A stretch of 64,000 bases of DNA from Labilithrix sp. GTDB lineage: Bacteria > Myxococcota_A > Polyangia > Polyangiales > Polyangiaceae. The notes beneath the pieces were generated by a model. That model was not told where the DNA came from. It was given only the letters and a program-made list of their open reading frames with translations, and did no database searches. The position numbers and the translations under genes are program-made. The stretch's first letter is position 1. Each line of letters starts with the position of its first letter. The DNA is taken from assembly GCA_019637155.1 (NCBI GenBank), contig JAHBWE010000005.1, positions 434,001 through 498,000 on the forward strand, read 5' to 3'. Positions 28,485 to 40,340 of this stretch are shown here, piece after piece.

Positions 28485-29816
28485 GTGCGCCACCTCGTAA
28501 CGCTCGTCCTCTGCCTCGCGTTCATCGCCTGCACCGTCGCCGAGATCCCCGGCGATGCGTCGGAGGGCGGCGCTGCGCTCGACCCGAAGGCCGGGACGGT
28601 GAACTCGCGCGCGAAGGACGGCGTCTGCGAGCCCGGCTCCGAGCCGGTGAAGGCGGAGAAGATCGATCCGGAGAAGCTCACGCCGTGCGAGTGCAAGAAC
28701 GGCGGCAAGGCGCGCTGCGCGCCGAAGGACCGGCTCCCGGAGACGCTCGTCAACCAGCTCGACGACTGCGACGGCGGCGCGGGCTCCTGCGTGCCGGACA
28801 CGGTCATCGCGAGCGGCGGCGCTCCGCTCGGCGAGTGCAAGTCGGCGGGCAAGTCGGGGCGCTGCCTCTCGCTCTGCGTCCCGCGCGTCGCCGAGAACCT
28901 CAAGTACCTCACCCGCGGCGACGGCGACTCGTGCCCCGAGGACGAGCGCTGCATCCCCTGCGTCGATCCGCTGACCGGCGAGGCGACGGGCATCTGCAAC
29001 ATCGACTCGATCGAGGAGGGCTCCACCGTCTGCCGCGCGAGCGGCACCGCGGCGGCGGGCAGCGGCATCGACATCAAGCCGGGCGAGAAGGTGACCTGCC
29101 CGTTCAGCGGCACGCCCGGCGATCCGAACCGGTTCCCCACCTGCGGGACCGGCGGTCGCTGCCTCGAGAACGCGCTCGTCCCCGCCGACATCGCGAAGCG
29201 CCTGAGCTCGTGCCCCGCCGCCGAAGGGAAGCCGGGCCTCTGCATCCCCGAGATCTACGTCGTCGAGAAGGGCAAGCACCTCCCCGGCAAGTGCTCCTCG
29301 TTCGCGGGCATCGAGGGCCGCTGCTTCAGCATGGTCTTCAAGGATGTGCAGGAGCAGTCGGACGTCCTCGCGCAGGACGCGTGCAAGGCGGACGAGCGCT
29401 GCTTGCCCTGCTTCAACCCGGCGACGGGGAAGCCGACCGGCGCGTGCGAGTCGGTCGAGTGCGACAAGGCATCGACCGAGGCGATCGCGCTGAAGGAGTG
29501 CTGCAACCGTCAGGGCGCGATGCGCGGCAAGTGCGTGCCGTCGACGGACGTGCCGTCCGAGTACCAGAAGCGCTTGCTCCGTCACCAGTGCGACAAGGGC
29601 GATCTCTGCGCGCCGAGCGATCAGATCGACACCGACGGCAAGGCGGTGCGCTGCGCCTCCGACGCCGAGCCGGGCGTCTGCGTGAGCGACTGCATCAACA
29701 TCGGCCTCTTCGAGGGCATCTTCATCAGCCGCGGGAGCTGCCGCGCCGACCAGAAGTGCATCCCGTGCAAGGGCCCGCTCGGCCGTCCCACCGGCGCGCC
29801 CGGCTGTCCGAAGTAG
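28485..29816 (+). CDS. Cys-rich lipoprotein built of repeated modules
   Basis: A 443-residue lipoprotein. The signal peptide (RHLVTLVLCLAFIAC) carries its own lipobox. The mature protein has about 40 cysteines in three related modules of about 130 residues. Each module has a sequence like GRCLSLCVPRV or GRCFSMVFKDV followed by DERCIPCVDPLTGEATGIC, DERCLPCFNPATGKPTGAC or DQKCIPCKGPLGRPTGAPG. The likely start is GTG at 28485; no strong ribosome site precedes it. It is divergent from the LolA-like operon. The modules look disulfide-stabilised and surface-exposed; no catalytic motif is seen. Confidence 0.65.
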   Translation: MRHLVTLVLCLAFIACTVAEIPGDASEGGAALDPKAGTVNSRAKDGVCEPGSEPVKAEKIDPEKLTPCECKNGGKARCAPKDRLPETLVNQLDDCDGGAGSCVPDTVIASGGAPLGECKSAGKSGRCLSLCVPRVAENLKYLTRGDGDSCPEDERCIPCVDPLTGEATGICNIDSIEEGSTVCRASGTAAAGSGIDIKPGEKVTCPFSGTPGDPNRFPTCGTGGRCLENALVPADIAKRLSSCPAAEGKPGLCIPEIYVVEKGKHLPGKCSSFAGIEGRCFSMVFKDVQEQSDVLAQDACKADERCLPCFNPATGKPTGACESVECDKASTEAIALKECCNRQGAMRGKCVPSTDVPSEYQKRLLRHQCDKGDLCAPSDQIDTDGKAVRCASDAEPGVCVSDCINIGLFEGIFISRGSCRADQKCIPCKGPLGRPTGAPGCPK

Positions 29817-29831
29817 AGGCGAAGCAGCGGA

Positions 29832-29857
29832 GGATGCGCGCGTCTTCGCGCGCGTCC
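29832..29857. terminator. Strong hairpin between convergent genes
   Basis: An 11-bp stem (29832-29842 pairs with 29847-29857, loop TCTT) lies between the stop of the Cys-rich lipoprotein gene (29816) and the stop of the convergent gene at 29857. There is no U-tract, but the position suits a bidirectional terminator. A second GGGGGC-GGA-GCCCCC palindrome follows at 29879-29893, inside the end of the minus-strand gene. Confidence 0.5.
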
Positions 29858-31629
29858 TACGGCTGCGAGCGGGGTGCAGGGGGCGGAGCCCCCGGCGTTG
29901 AAGACTTGAGCGCGACGTCGGTGGCGACGAGCGTCTCCTTGCCTTCGCCGTTCATGTCGCGGACGAGGAAGTAGAGCCAGCCGTCCGCGCGGAAGTGCGG
30001 GTAGAGCGCGTACTGGTTCGGGCCCATGTTCGTGACCTGGATGACGCGGCCGGTGAGGAGGTCGGTCATCGTGACGTTCGCGCTCGAGACCGGCTTCGCG
30101 CCCTCGTTCGCCGCCGGCGCAGGCTCGCTGTAGCGGTGCGTGACGACGAAGCGCTCGTCGAACGAGGTCATCACCTTGGTCCCGCCGCCGCAGATCGTGC
30201 CGATGACCTCGGCGTCCGCGCCGACGTCGCCGGTGGCGGGATCGATCTTCGTCGTGATCTTGCGGATCGTGTAGCCGCTCGTCGCCGGCTTCGAGCCGAA
30301 GCGCGTGAAGAGGAGGCGGCTCGACGGCGAGAACATCTGGTCGCCCTCGAGCGGGGTGGAGAGGTTCACCGGCTTCTTCGGCTTGAAGCCGATGCCGTCC
30401 GGCACCATTGGCGTGAGCACGGTCGTCGACTCGACCTCGAAGCCCTCGAGCGGCGCGGTGACCTGGTTGCCGCCGTCGTCGTTGACGTGGGCGCCGGTCG
30501 ACATCCAGAAGGTCTGGCCGTCGAGCGAGGCGCCGATGCTCTGGTAGACGCTGTCCGCGACCGACGTGCAGCTCGGCTCATTGAGCGTGAGGAGCGGCTC
30601 CTTCTGCTGCGCCGCGGTCGCGAGCGCGCTCTGGCGGCAGACCTTGATCGGCCCGGGCTGGGGGGAGGAGAGGTTCGTGCCCGCGAACGAGACGCCGTCG
30701 TTGTTCGGGAAGAAGACGGGGTCGTAGCGCGCGTCGACCTTGATCGGCGGCGCCTCCTTGGCGGCCTGAAGGTCGACGATCGCGGCGGCGGTGAACTGGC
30801 CGTAGCCGACGTAGCGGCCGTCGGCGGAGCTGCGGACCCAGTAGCTCGTCTTCGGGAAGTCGCGCAGCACGCGCATCGTCTGATCGAGGCCGGCGGGCTT
30901 CCACGTCTCGGCCGCGAGCGGCAGCGACGTGAGGCAGTCCTCCGGGTTCGTCGCGGCGCCGCAGCCGTACATCGGCGTGGCCTCGTCGGCGAGGCGCGCG
31001 CCCCAGCCGGCGGTCTTCATCTCGAGGAGGTGGGCCTGGAGCTTGGGGTTCGCCACGTCGGTCACGCACGTCTCGGGCTCGGGCGGTCCGCCGAAGACCT
31101 CGTTGAAGGCGGGCATCCCGTTGAACACCCAGGCGACGACCTTCTCGAACTCCTCCTTCGTCATCTGCGGGACGAAGGAGCCGACCGGCATCGCCACGCC
31201 GCGGAACGCGTCGAAGCGCGCGCCCGACGGGTCGGCGTTCGTGAAGGTCTCCTCGAGGAAGTTGGCGCCGCCGGTCCAGAGCCCGAGGCGCGCCGACGAG
31301 TACCGGGCGGTGGGGTCGTTCTTGTCGTCGCTCATGCACGCGACGCGCGCGGCCGGCTCGAGCTCGGGCTGGTTGAAGCACTCCCACGCGACGTTGAACA
31401 TCTGCTCGGCCCAGCGCTTCACGTCGCTCCGCGAGGCGGTGTGGCACTGGTTGCAGTGTGCATGCTCTCCGGAGATGACGTCCTTCGCGTCGCGCGCGAG
31501 CTTGAGCTGCGCCTCCGTCGCGCGCGCCTCGCTCGTCCCGGTGCTCTCGTCGCGAGGCTCGGCGCACCCGGCGATCGCCGCCGTGCTGCCTGCCGTGATC
31601 AAAGCCCCGAGAAGGATGAACGAACGCAT
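29857..31629 (-). CDS. CxxCH-containing lipoprotein with predicted beta-propeller-like C-terminal part
   Basis: A 590-residue lipoprotein. The signal peptide is MRSFILLGALITAGSTAAIAGC with lipobox AIAGC. A haem-binding motif CNQCH is at residues 59-63 in a cytochrome-c-like helical segment (about 40-190, with VAWVFNGMPAFNEVFGG resembling the distal part of such domains). The remaining 400 residues have repeated strand motifs (SADGRYVGYGQFTAAAIVDL, SPSSRLLFTRFG, SFDERFVVTHRYSEPA) that look like PD40 blades. The Pro-rich C-terminus crosses a GC palindrome. It is the second single-CxxCH lipoprotein in the window. A redox or haem-sensing surface role is possible but not shown. Confidence 0.65.
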   Translation of the reverse strand: MRSFILLGALITAGSTAAIAGCAEPRDESTGTSEARATEAQLKLARDAKDVISGEHAHCNQCHTASRSDVKRWAEQMFNVAWECFNQPELEPAARVACMSDDKNDPTARYSSARLGLWTGGANFLEETFTNADPSGARFDAFRGVAMPVGSFVPQMTKEEFEKVVAWVFNGMPAFNEVFGGPPEPETCVTDVANPKLQAHLLEMKTAGWGARLADEATPMYGCGAATNPEDCLTSLPLAAETWKPAGLDQTMRVLRDFPKTSYWVRSSADGRYVGYGQFTAAAIVDLQAAKEAPPIKVDARYDPVFFPNNDGVSFAGTNLSSPQPGPIKVCRQSALATAAQQKEPLLTLNEPSCTSVADSVYQSIGASLDGQTFWMSTGAHVNDDGGNQVTAPLEGFEVESTTVLTPMVPDGIGFKPKKPVNLSTPLEGDQMFSPSSRLLFTRFGSKPATSGYTIRKITTKIDPATGDVGADAEVIGTICGGGTKVMTSFDERFVVTHRYSEPAPAANEGAKPVSSANVTMTDLLTGRVIQVTNMGPNQYALYPHFRADGWLYFLVRDMNGEGKETLVATDVALKSSTPGAPPPAPRSQP

Positions 31630-31732
31630 GGGTGCCTCTGTAGGTGAGTGTGTGTTCTAGCGCACCTCAGCCGATCCGCCAGGTGGTCCCGGGCGTTCGC
31701 TCCGAATTGGTCAAGCTTTTGAAATGTGGCTC

Positions 31733-33715
<1,983 letters not shown>

Positions 33716-33766
33716 GTTCCGGGAGCATAACCCTTCGCCGGGCGCCTGCTAACCGGTGCTCGCCTA

Positions 33767-33796
33767 CTCGTTTTCTTATTCAGGCTCGTTTTCTTG

Positions 33797-33822
<26 letters not shown>
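33767..33822 (-). repeat. In-frame tandem repeat across the stop codon of the FHA/sigma-54 activator
   Basis: Three imperfect copies of AACAAGAAAACGAG (minus strand) with periods 21 and 18 bp: 33806-33822, 33785-33801 and 33767-33780. The first copy codes for the C-terminal QENELE of the activator. The next two copies stay in frame but carry TAA, TAA and TAG, so the gene ends in repeated stops. Slippage here would change the C-terminus only slightly. Confidence 0.6.
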
Positions 33823-35188
<1,366 letters not shown>

Positions 35189-35194
35189 CCCCAC

Positions 35195-35424
35195 GATCGT
35201 ACACGCCCCACGCCGCGGAGGCGCCGGCTGTGTAGCGGGCGCGGAGCGCGGAGCGCGGGGCCTTCGCGCGGAGCAAGCCCGCCGGCCGCGGTGCGTGGAG
35301 CTTCTTTTCTTAGGCCTGCACTGACGTCATCTCCACCTACGGCCTCTTTCCGTGGGGCGCGGGTGGGCCTTCTGACCTACAACGCCACGGGGTCACAACG
35401 AGGACGACCTCACCAAGCCCGCGC
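35195..35424. other. Non-coding stretch before the repeat array
   Basis: Between the start of the FHA/sigma-54 gene and the repeat array; no convincing coding frame is seen. It holds the activator's upstream region and GC-rich short repeats around 35235-35275 (GCGGAGCGCGGAGCGC). A promoter for the activator is expected here, but no consensus was recognised. Confidence 0.35.
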
Positions 35425-35800
35425 CCCCTCGGCTCCGCCCGACAAGTCCCTCGCACAGCCCGCGCCCTCCGCGCCTCGGCTCCGCCGAAAAGATCCTCGA
35501 ACGGATGTCCGCTCCCCTCGGCTCCGCCCGACAAAGTTCCTCGTACGGATGCCCGCGTGCCCTCCGTGCCTCGGCTCGGTCGAAGGGTCCTCGTACAGAT
35601 GCCCCGTGCGCCCGGTGCCTCGGCTCGGCCGAGGTCCTCGAACGAATGTCCACTCCCTCGGCTCCGCCGAAAAGTCCTCGAACGATGTCGCGCTGCAGCT
35701 CGGGTCCGAACGGATGTCCGCCTCCTCGGCTCAACCGACAACGTCACTCGTACGAATGTCTGCGTCTCCACGGCTTCAGCCGACAACGTCACTCGTACGG
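35425..35800. repeat. Nine-copy imperfect hairpin-repeat array at the 3' end of a kinase gene
   Basis: About nine degenerate units begin at 35428, 35475, 35517, 35570, 35619, 35657, 35699 (degenerate), 35725 and 35769, spaced 26-53 bp. On the minus strand the consensus is roughly ACATCCGTTCGAGGA then a few bases then TCGGCGGAGCCGA, the last part forming the hairpin TCGGC-N3-GCCGA. The rightmost unit contains the last codons of the kinase (NPYE plus stop at 35789-35800). The array appears to have grown from, or spread into, the gene's 3' end. Frames through it are open in part but repetitive and are not annotated as genes. Confidence 0.7.
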
Positions 35801-38203
35801 ATTCGCAGGCGGCCGCTTCGGCTTCGCGCTCGTCGCGGGTGCGGGTTGCGCCGGCGCAGGTGAAGGTTGTGCGGGTGCGGGTTGTGCGGGTGCGGGTAGC
35901 GCGGGCGCGGGTTGCGCGGGTGCGGTTGGACGTGCGGGAGTTGGGCGCGGGCTCGGACGTGGCGCGGGCGTGGGCTTCGCGAGCGCGCTCGCCGGTGCGG
36001 ACGGAGGCTCCGCCGTCGTCGATCCGGTGCTCTCGGTCGAGGGTGGCGTGGCGCTCGCGGATGCAGCTTCGATCGGGGCGGCGCCGCCGCTCGGCGCGCC
36101 CGCGCTGCTCCCGGGCGCGGCGGCGCGATCGGAATCGGACCGACTCGCGAGCACGCCGACGACGAGCGCGATCGCGACAACGACCGCCCCGCCAATCACG
36201 AGCGGCACGAAGGATCGCGTCGGCGGCGCGGGTACGACGTCGTCGGCCCCCAGCGTCGGCATGCCGACGGCATGGCGCGATACCCCATCTCCGGCCGCCC
36301 AAGCTTCGCCCGGCGGCGTCGGCATGCCGACGGCAGCGTGCGAGAACCCCTCTCCGGCGCCGCGCGTCTCGCCCGGCGGTACCGGCACACCGCCGCCATG
36401 GAGCAGCGGACCAGACGCAGGCGATGTCGGCATGCCAACGGCGCCATGGAGCAGAGGGTCGGATCCGGGCGGTGTCGGCATGCCGACTGTGGCATGGAGC
36501 AGGGGATCGGACCCAGGCGGTGTCGGCATGCCGACGGCGCCGTGGGGTCGAGGACCGGACGCAGGTGGTGTCTGCATGCCGGCGCCGCCTGGGTCGGCCG
36601 AGCGGTGCGTCGCCGCCATAGCTGCGGCAAGCGTCGGCGCGGCTGCAAGCGTCGGCGCAGCAACGAGCGTCGGCGCGGCTTCGCGCGCGGCCCTGACAAG
36701 CGTCGGCGCAGCAACGAGCGTTGGCGCGGCTGCAAGCGTTGGCGTGGCTACGAGCGTTGGCGCGGCTGCGACCGTTGGCGTGGCAAGGAGCGTCGGCGCG
36801 GCGAGCGTCGGTGCGGCGTCGGCGGAGCGCTGCGTCGCGCCGAACGCGGGCGGCGCACCGCTTTGGTTCGGCCCCGTTGGCATGCCGACCGACGGCATGC
36901 CGACAGGCGCGGCGTCAGGAACGGTCGCCGCCGCCACGGTCGCGAGGAGCGAAGCCGTGACCGTCGCAGGCACTCCCGCGGTCGGTGGCGCGCCTGCGGT
37001 CGGTGGCGCGCCTGCGGTCGGTGGCGCGCCTGCGGTCGGTGGCGCGCCTGCGGTCGGTGGCGCGCCTGCGGTCGGTGGCATCGCGGTGCGGGGGATGCCG
37101 GCGGTCATCGTTACGGATGCGACGGGCTCTGCGGACGCGGCGAGATCTGCGGAGGGGGCTGCGACGGCTGGTGGTAGCGGCGCGGGGGCGAGGGGGGACA
37201 TCACGGCGGCGCCAGCGCCGAGGCTTGCGAGCGAGGGCTCGTGGGCGAGCTTCGTGCGGACCTGTGCGCGGCGCTCCTCGATCTTTGGGCCGATGAGCTC
37301 CTTCAGCGTCGTCGCGACCTCGGTGTGGGTCCCCAGCAGGCCCGCTTCGCTCGCCGCCGTCTCGAGCGCCGCGCCCATCGCGGCCGCGTTCTGGAAGCGC
37401 GCGGCGGCGGACTTCTCGAGCGCGCACGCGAGCACGTCGTCGAGCGGGGCGAGGCGTGGGTCGAGCGTCGAGACGCGCGGCGTCGCGACGTCGAGGATGC
37501 GTCGCATCGTCTCCGCCTCGTTGTCGGCGCGGAAGCAGCGCTTTCCCGTCAGCGCCTCCCAGAGCACGACGCCGACGGCGAAGATGTCGAAGCGTCGATC
37601 GATCGGCTCGCCGCGCAGGTACTCCGGCGCCATGTACGCGAGCTTGCCCTTGAGGCTGCCGTCGCTCGTCGATTGCATCGCGTTCTTCTTCGCGAACTTC
37701 GCGACGCCGAAGTCGGTGACGCGCGCGATGCCGTCCTCGCCGACGAGAATGTTCTGCGGGGAGATGTCTCGATGCACGAGACCGACCGGACGCGAGCGCT
37801 CATCCACGAGCTCGTGCGCGGCGTGGAGCCCGGCGCACGCGTCGCGCAGGATGCGGACCGCGACGCGCGCGGGGATCCGCGGATCGCCCGCCGTCCGGCG
37901 GCTCGCGGCGACGAGGAGCTCACCGAGAGACCCGCCTTCGATGAAGTCCATCACGAGGCTGAGCGAGTCGCCGTCAACCTCGACGTCGCGTACGTCGACG
38001 ACGTTCGCGTGCCGGATCATCGACGCGAGCCGCGCCTCCGCGATGAGCTCGTCGCGGAAACCAGGGCTCTCGAGGAGATGGGGATGCGGCTTCTTGATCG
38101 CGACGAGCTGCCGGAAACCCAGCGCACCGCGCGCGGTGCCGATCCAGACCGACGCCATGCCTCCGGACGCGAGCTTGAGCAGCGCCTCGTACCGAGCGGC
38201 CAT
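35789..38203 (-). CDS. Serine/threonine protein kinase with long repetitive Pro/Ala/Thr linker
   Basis: An 804-residue Hanks-type kinase. The kinase domain (about 1-290) shows LLKLASGGMASVWIG, the VAIK lysine in VAIKKPHPH, VHRDISPQNILV, VTDFGVAKF and AYMAPEYL. Residues 330-645 are low-complexity: six PPTAGA repeats, many APTLVA units and a series of VGMPTPP units. A transmembrane helix (FVPLVIGGAVVVAIALVVGV) sits near residue 660, then an Ala/Pro-rich tail ending NPYE. The many Thr-Pro-containing repeats may be phosphorylation targets for FHA-type readers, which is inference. ATG at 38203, divergent from the ROK gene 52 bp away. Confidence 0.88.
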   Translation of the reverse strand: MAARYEALLKLASGGMASVWIGTARGALGFRQLVAIKKPHPHLLESPGFRDELIAEARLASMIRHANVVDVRDVEVDGDSLSLVMDFIEGGSLGELLVAASRRTAGDPRIPARVAVRILRDACAGLHAAHELVDERSRPVGLVHRDISPQNILVGEDGIARVTDFGVAKFAKKNAMQSTSDGSLKGKLAYMAPEYLRGEPIDRRFDIFAVGVVLWEALTGKRCFRADNEAETMRRILDVATPRVSTLDPRLAPLDDVLACALEKSAAARFQNAAAMGAALETAASEAGLLGTHTEVATTLKELIGPKIEERRAQVRTKLAHEPSLASLGAGAAVMSPLAPAPLPPAVAAPSADLAASAEPVASVTMTAGIPRTAMPPTAGAPPTAGAPPTAGAPPTAGAPPTAGAPPTAGVPATVTASLLATVAAATVPDAAPVGMPSVGMPTGPNQSGAPPAFGATQRSADAAPTLAAPTLLATPTVAAAPTLVATPTLAAAPTLVAAPTLVRAAREAAPTLVAAPTLAAAPTLAAAMAATHRSADPGGAGMQTPPASGPRPHGAVGMPTPPGSDPLLHATVGMPTPPGSDPLLHGAVGMPTSPASGPLLHGGGVPVPPGETRGAGEGFSHAAVGMPTPPGEAWAAGDGVSRHAVGMPTLGADDVVPAPPTRSFVPLVIGGAVVVAIALVVGVLASRSDSDRAAAPGSSAGAPSGGAAPIEAASASATPPSTESTGSTTAEPPSAPASALAKPTPAPRPSPRPTPARPTAPAQPAPALPAPAQPAPAQPSPAPAQPAPATSAKPKRPPANPYE
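36255..36904. repeat. Dispersed 14-bp perfect palindromes within the kinase linker
   Basis: The perfect palindrome GTCGGCATGCCGAC occurs at 36255, 36318, 36474 and 36522; one- or two-mismatch copies are at 36426, 36876 and 36891. All lie in the same frame of the kinase gene and encode the recurring VGMPT. A perfect DNA palindrome at every copy is more symmetric than the protein repeat requires. Confidence 0.6.
36981..37080. repeat. 18-bp perfect tandem repeat (VNTR) in the kinase gene
   Basis: Five perfect copies of GTCGGTGGCGCGCCTGCG at 36981, 36999, 37017, 37035 and 37053, and a sixth partial copy at 37071. The unit is a multiple of three and encodes the PPTAGA repeat on the minus strand, so copy-number changes keep the frame. 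Likely variable in length among related strains. Confidence 0.8.
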
Positions 38204-38255
38204 CCGCGCCGGATCGTAGCTGGGCTTTCCCGTTGGGGCGTGAAATCATCGCTGC

Positions 38256-39143
38256 GTGCTCGGCGTCCTCGACATCGGCGGCACGAAGATCGCCGCCGCG
38301 CTCGTCGACGAGGGCCGTCTCGTGCAGCGACGCGAGGAGCCGACCCGGCCGGCCGAGGGCTTCGAGCGCGCGATGGTCCGCACCCGCGCGATGTTCGGGG
38401 ATGCGACGTTGAGCGGCATCGGCGTCGGCAGCACCGGGCCGATCGATCGAGACACTGGCGTCTACGGCAAGGTCGACGTGCTCCCCGGCTGGGAGGGCAG
38501 AGACCTCCGGCGTACCTTCGACGGCGTGCCGATGGTGATCGAGAACGACGCCGACGCCGCCGCGCTGGGCGAAGCCGCGATCGGCGCCGGCCGCGGCGTC
38601 GCGCGCTTCGTCTACGTCACGATCAGCACCGGCATCGGCGGCGGCATCGTGCTCGACGGCGAGCTCTACCGCGGCGCCGGCGGGACGCATCCCGAGATCG
38701 GCCACCACATGATCGAGGCCTCGGGGCCGGCGTGCGCGTGCGGAGCGCGCGGATGCTGGGAGGCGCTCGCGAGCGGCCCCGCCTTCGCCGCCCATGCGCG
38801 AGCGCGCGCGCCCGAGGCCGTCCGCGCCGGCCTCACCGCCGAGACCGTGTGCCGGCACGCGAACGAAACGTGGGCGCGCGAGGCGATCGAGCGCGAGGCC
38901 TTCTACCTCGGCGTCGGCCTCGCGAACGTCATCGCGATGTATGCCCCCGACGTCATCGCGCTCGGCGGCGGCGTGATGAAGAGCGAGCCGCTCTTTCGCG
39001 ATCGCATGCGCGAGACCATCGCGCGCTCCGCCACCCTCGTCCCCGCCGCCACCACCCGCATCGTCGCCGCCGAGCTCGGCGCCGACGCCGTCCTCCACGG
39101 CGCCGCTCACGCATTCACGCTCGCACGAGGTCGCCCGTCATGA
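38256..39143 (+). CDS. ROK-family sugar kinase (glucokinase-like)
   Basis: A 295-residue cytoplasmic ROK protein. The N-terminal phosphate-binding DIGGTKIAAALV, the ENDADAAALGE sugar-binding loop, STGIGGGIV, GHHMIE and the zinc motif CACGARGCWEAL are present. There is no N-terminal HTH, so it is a kinase rather than a ROK repressor. GTG start at 38256. It begins a three-gene set (ROK, SIS, MFS) with the SIS gene 171 bp downstream. It would phosphorylate a hexose or amino sugar such as glucose or N-acetylglucosamine/mannosamine brought in by the MFS carrier. The substrate is inferred. Confidence 0.9.
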   Translation: MLGVLDIGGTKIAAALVDEGRLVQRREEPTRPAEGFERAMVRTRAMFGDATLSGIGVGSTGPIDRDTGVYGKVDVLPGWEGRDLRRTFDGVPMVIENDADAAALGEAAIGAGRGVARFVYVTISTGIGGGIVLDGELYRGAGGTHPEIGHHMIEASGPACACGARGCWEALASGPAFAAHARARAPEAVRAGLTAETVCRHANETWAREAIEREAFYLGVGLANVIAMYAPDVIALGGGVMKSEPLFRDRMRETIARSATLVPAATTRIVAAELGADAVLHGAAHAFTLARGRPS

Positions 39144-39198
39144 GCCCGACCCCGCCCATGCGCCCGGCTTTGCGGTCCCGTTGCGCGTCCCCGCCCGC

Positions 39199-39291
39199 GC
39201 GCCCGGAGGCTCCGTGGCCGCGTAGCGCGCCCTCACCCGCGCGCCCGGAGGCTCTGCGGCCGGGCCGCGCGTTGGCGGCGCGCCCGGAGGC
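39199..39291. repeat. Three copies of GCGCCCGGAGGC between the ROK and SIS genes
   Basis: The 12-mer occurs at 39199, 39241 and 39280 (spacing 42 and 39 bp) within a 171-bp non-coding gap of very high GC content. The surrounding sequence of the copies is also partly similar. Possibly a REP-like or leader structure; no terminator is evident. Confidence 0.5.
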
Positions 39292-39314
39292 CTGGGCGTG
39301 TTGGGGAGGGGTTC

Positions 39315-40340
39315 GTGCCTGACGTCGTGCGTGGGCCCTATCTTGGCGATTTGCTGCGGCAGCCTGCGGCGGTCGAGGCGACGCTTGCTGCGCTCGCGGT
39401 CGATGATGCGCTTCGCGGCGTCGCGGAGCGGTTTCGCGCGGGCGCGTTTCGGCGTGTCGTCCTCACCGGCATGGGCTCGTCGCTCGCGGCGTTGCATCCG
39501 CTCGCGATCCGCCTTGTGTCGCACGGCGCGATCGTCATCGACGCGTCCGAGCTGATCCACGCGCACGCGAGGCTCATCGACGAAGGCACCCTCGTCGTCG
39601 CGGTCTCGCAGTCGGGGCGGAGCGCGGAGATCGTGCGGCTCGTCGACGGCACGCTCCGCCCCGGCGCGCTCGTCGGCGTCACGAACACGGCGGGCTCGCC
39701 GCTCGCGACGGCCGCGACGGCGACGCTCCTCACGCACGCCGGCGAAGAAGCGACCGTGTCGTGCAAGACCTACGTCGCAGGGCTCGCCGCGCTCGTGCTC
39801 CTCGGCGACCTCCTCTCCGGCTCGCCGTTCGCCACCGCGCTCGCCGCCGCGCCTGCGGCGATGAAGACGTACCTCGATCGCTGGGAGGAGCACGTCGCGG
39901 AGCTGATCGCGCTGACCGCGGGTATTCGCGACGTCTTCGTCGCCGGTCGCGGCGCCTCGGTCGCGGCGGCGTACACGGCGGGCCTCATCCTCAAGGAGTC
40001 GACGCGTCTCCACGCGGAGGGCATGACGAGCGCCGCGCTCCGGCACGGGCCGCTCGAGATGGCGGCCGCGCACGTGCTCGCGCTCGTCTACGAAGGGGAC
40101 GCCGCCGTCGCGCCGCTGAACGCCGCGCTCGTCGCCGATCTCGTGCGCGCCGGCGCGCGCGCGTTCCTCGTCGGAGCGGCCGCGACCCACGCGTGCTTCC
40201 GGCTCCCGATCGTCGACCCCGCCGCGCGGCCCCTCCTCGAGATCCTCCCCGCGCAGATGCTCTCCCTCGCGCTCGCCGCGCACGCGGGGATCGAGGCCGG
40301 GCGTTTCGTCCACGCGACGAAGGTGACCGCGACGGAATGA
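39315..40340 (+). CDS. SIS-domain sugar-phosphate isomerase/deaminase (AgaS/GlmS-C-like)
   Basis: A 341-residue protein with two SIS domains, each a sugar-phosphate-binding Rossmann-like unit. The first shows VVLTGMGSSLAALHPLAI and VAVSQSGRSAEIVRLVD. The second shows DVFVAGRGASVAAAYTAGLI then LKESTRLHAEGMTSAALRHG. This layout matches GlmS C-terminal halves and amino-sugar isomerases/deaminases without the glutaminase domain. GTG start at 39315 with GGGGAGGG just upstream. Its stop overlaps the MFS start (ATGA). It probably converts the phosphorylated amino sugar from the ROK kinase to fructose-6-phosphate. Confidence 0.85.
   Translation: MPDVVRGPYLGDLLRQPAAVEATLAALAVDDALRGVAERFRAGAFRRVVLTGMGSSLAALHPLAIRLVSHGAIVIDASELIHAHARLIDEGTLVVAVSQSGRSAEIVRLVDGTLRPGALVGVTNTAGSPLATAATATLLTHAGEEATVSCKTYVAGLAALVLLGDLLSGSPFATALAAAPAAMKTYLDRWEEHVAELIALTAGIRDVFVAGRGASVAAAYTAGLILKESTRLHAEGMTSAALRHGPLEMAAAHVLALVYEGDAAVAPLNAALVADLVRAGARAFLVGAAATHACFRLPIVDPAARPLLEILPAQMLSLALAAHAGIEAGRFVHATKVTATE

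Noticed and set aside
35393..35734. Minus-strand frame with repeated RSRTSAEPR/HPYEEL-like peptides
   Set aside because: Repetition follows the DNA hairpin array with unit lengths not divisible by three, so frames change between units; not a credible gene.
35425..37080. CRISPR array
   Set aside because: Repeat lengths and spacings are irregular, or the repeats are directly adjacent and coding; there are no unique spacers and no cas genes in the window.
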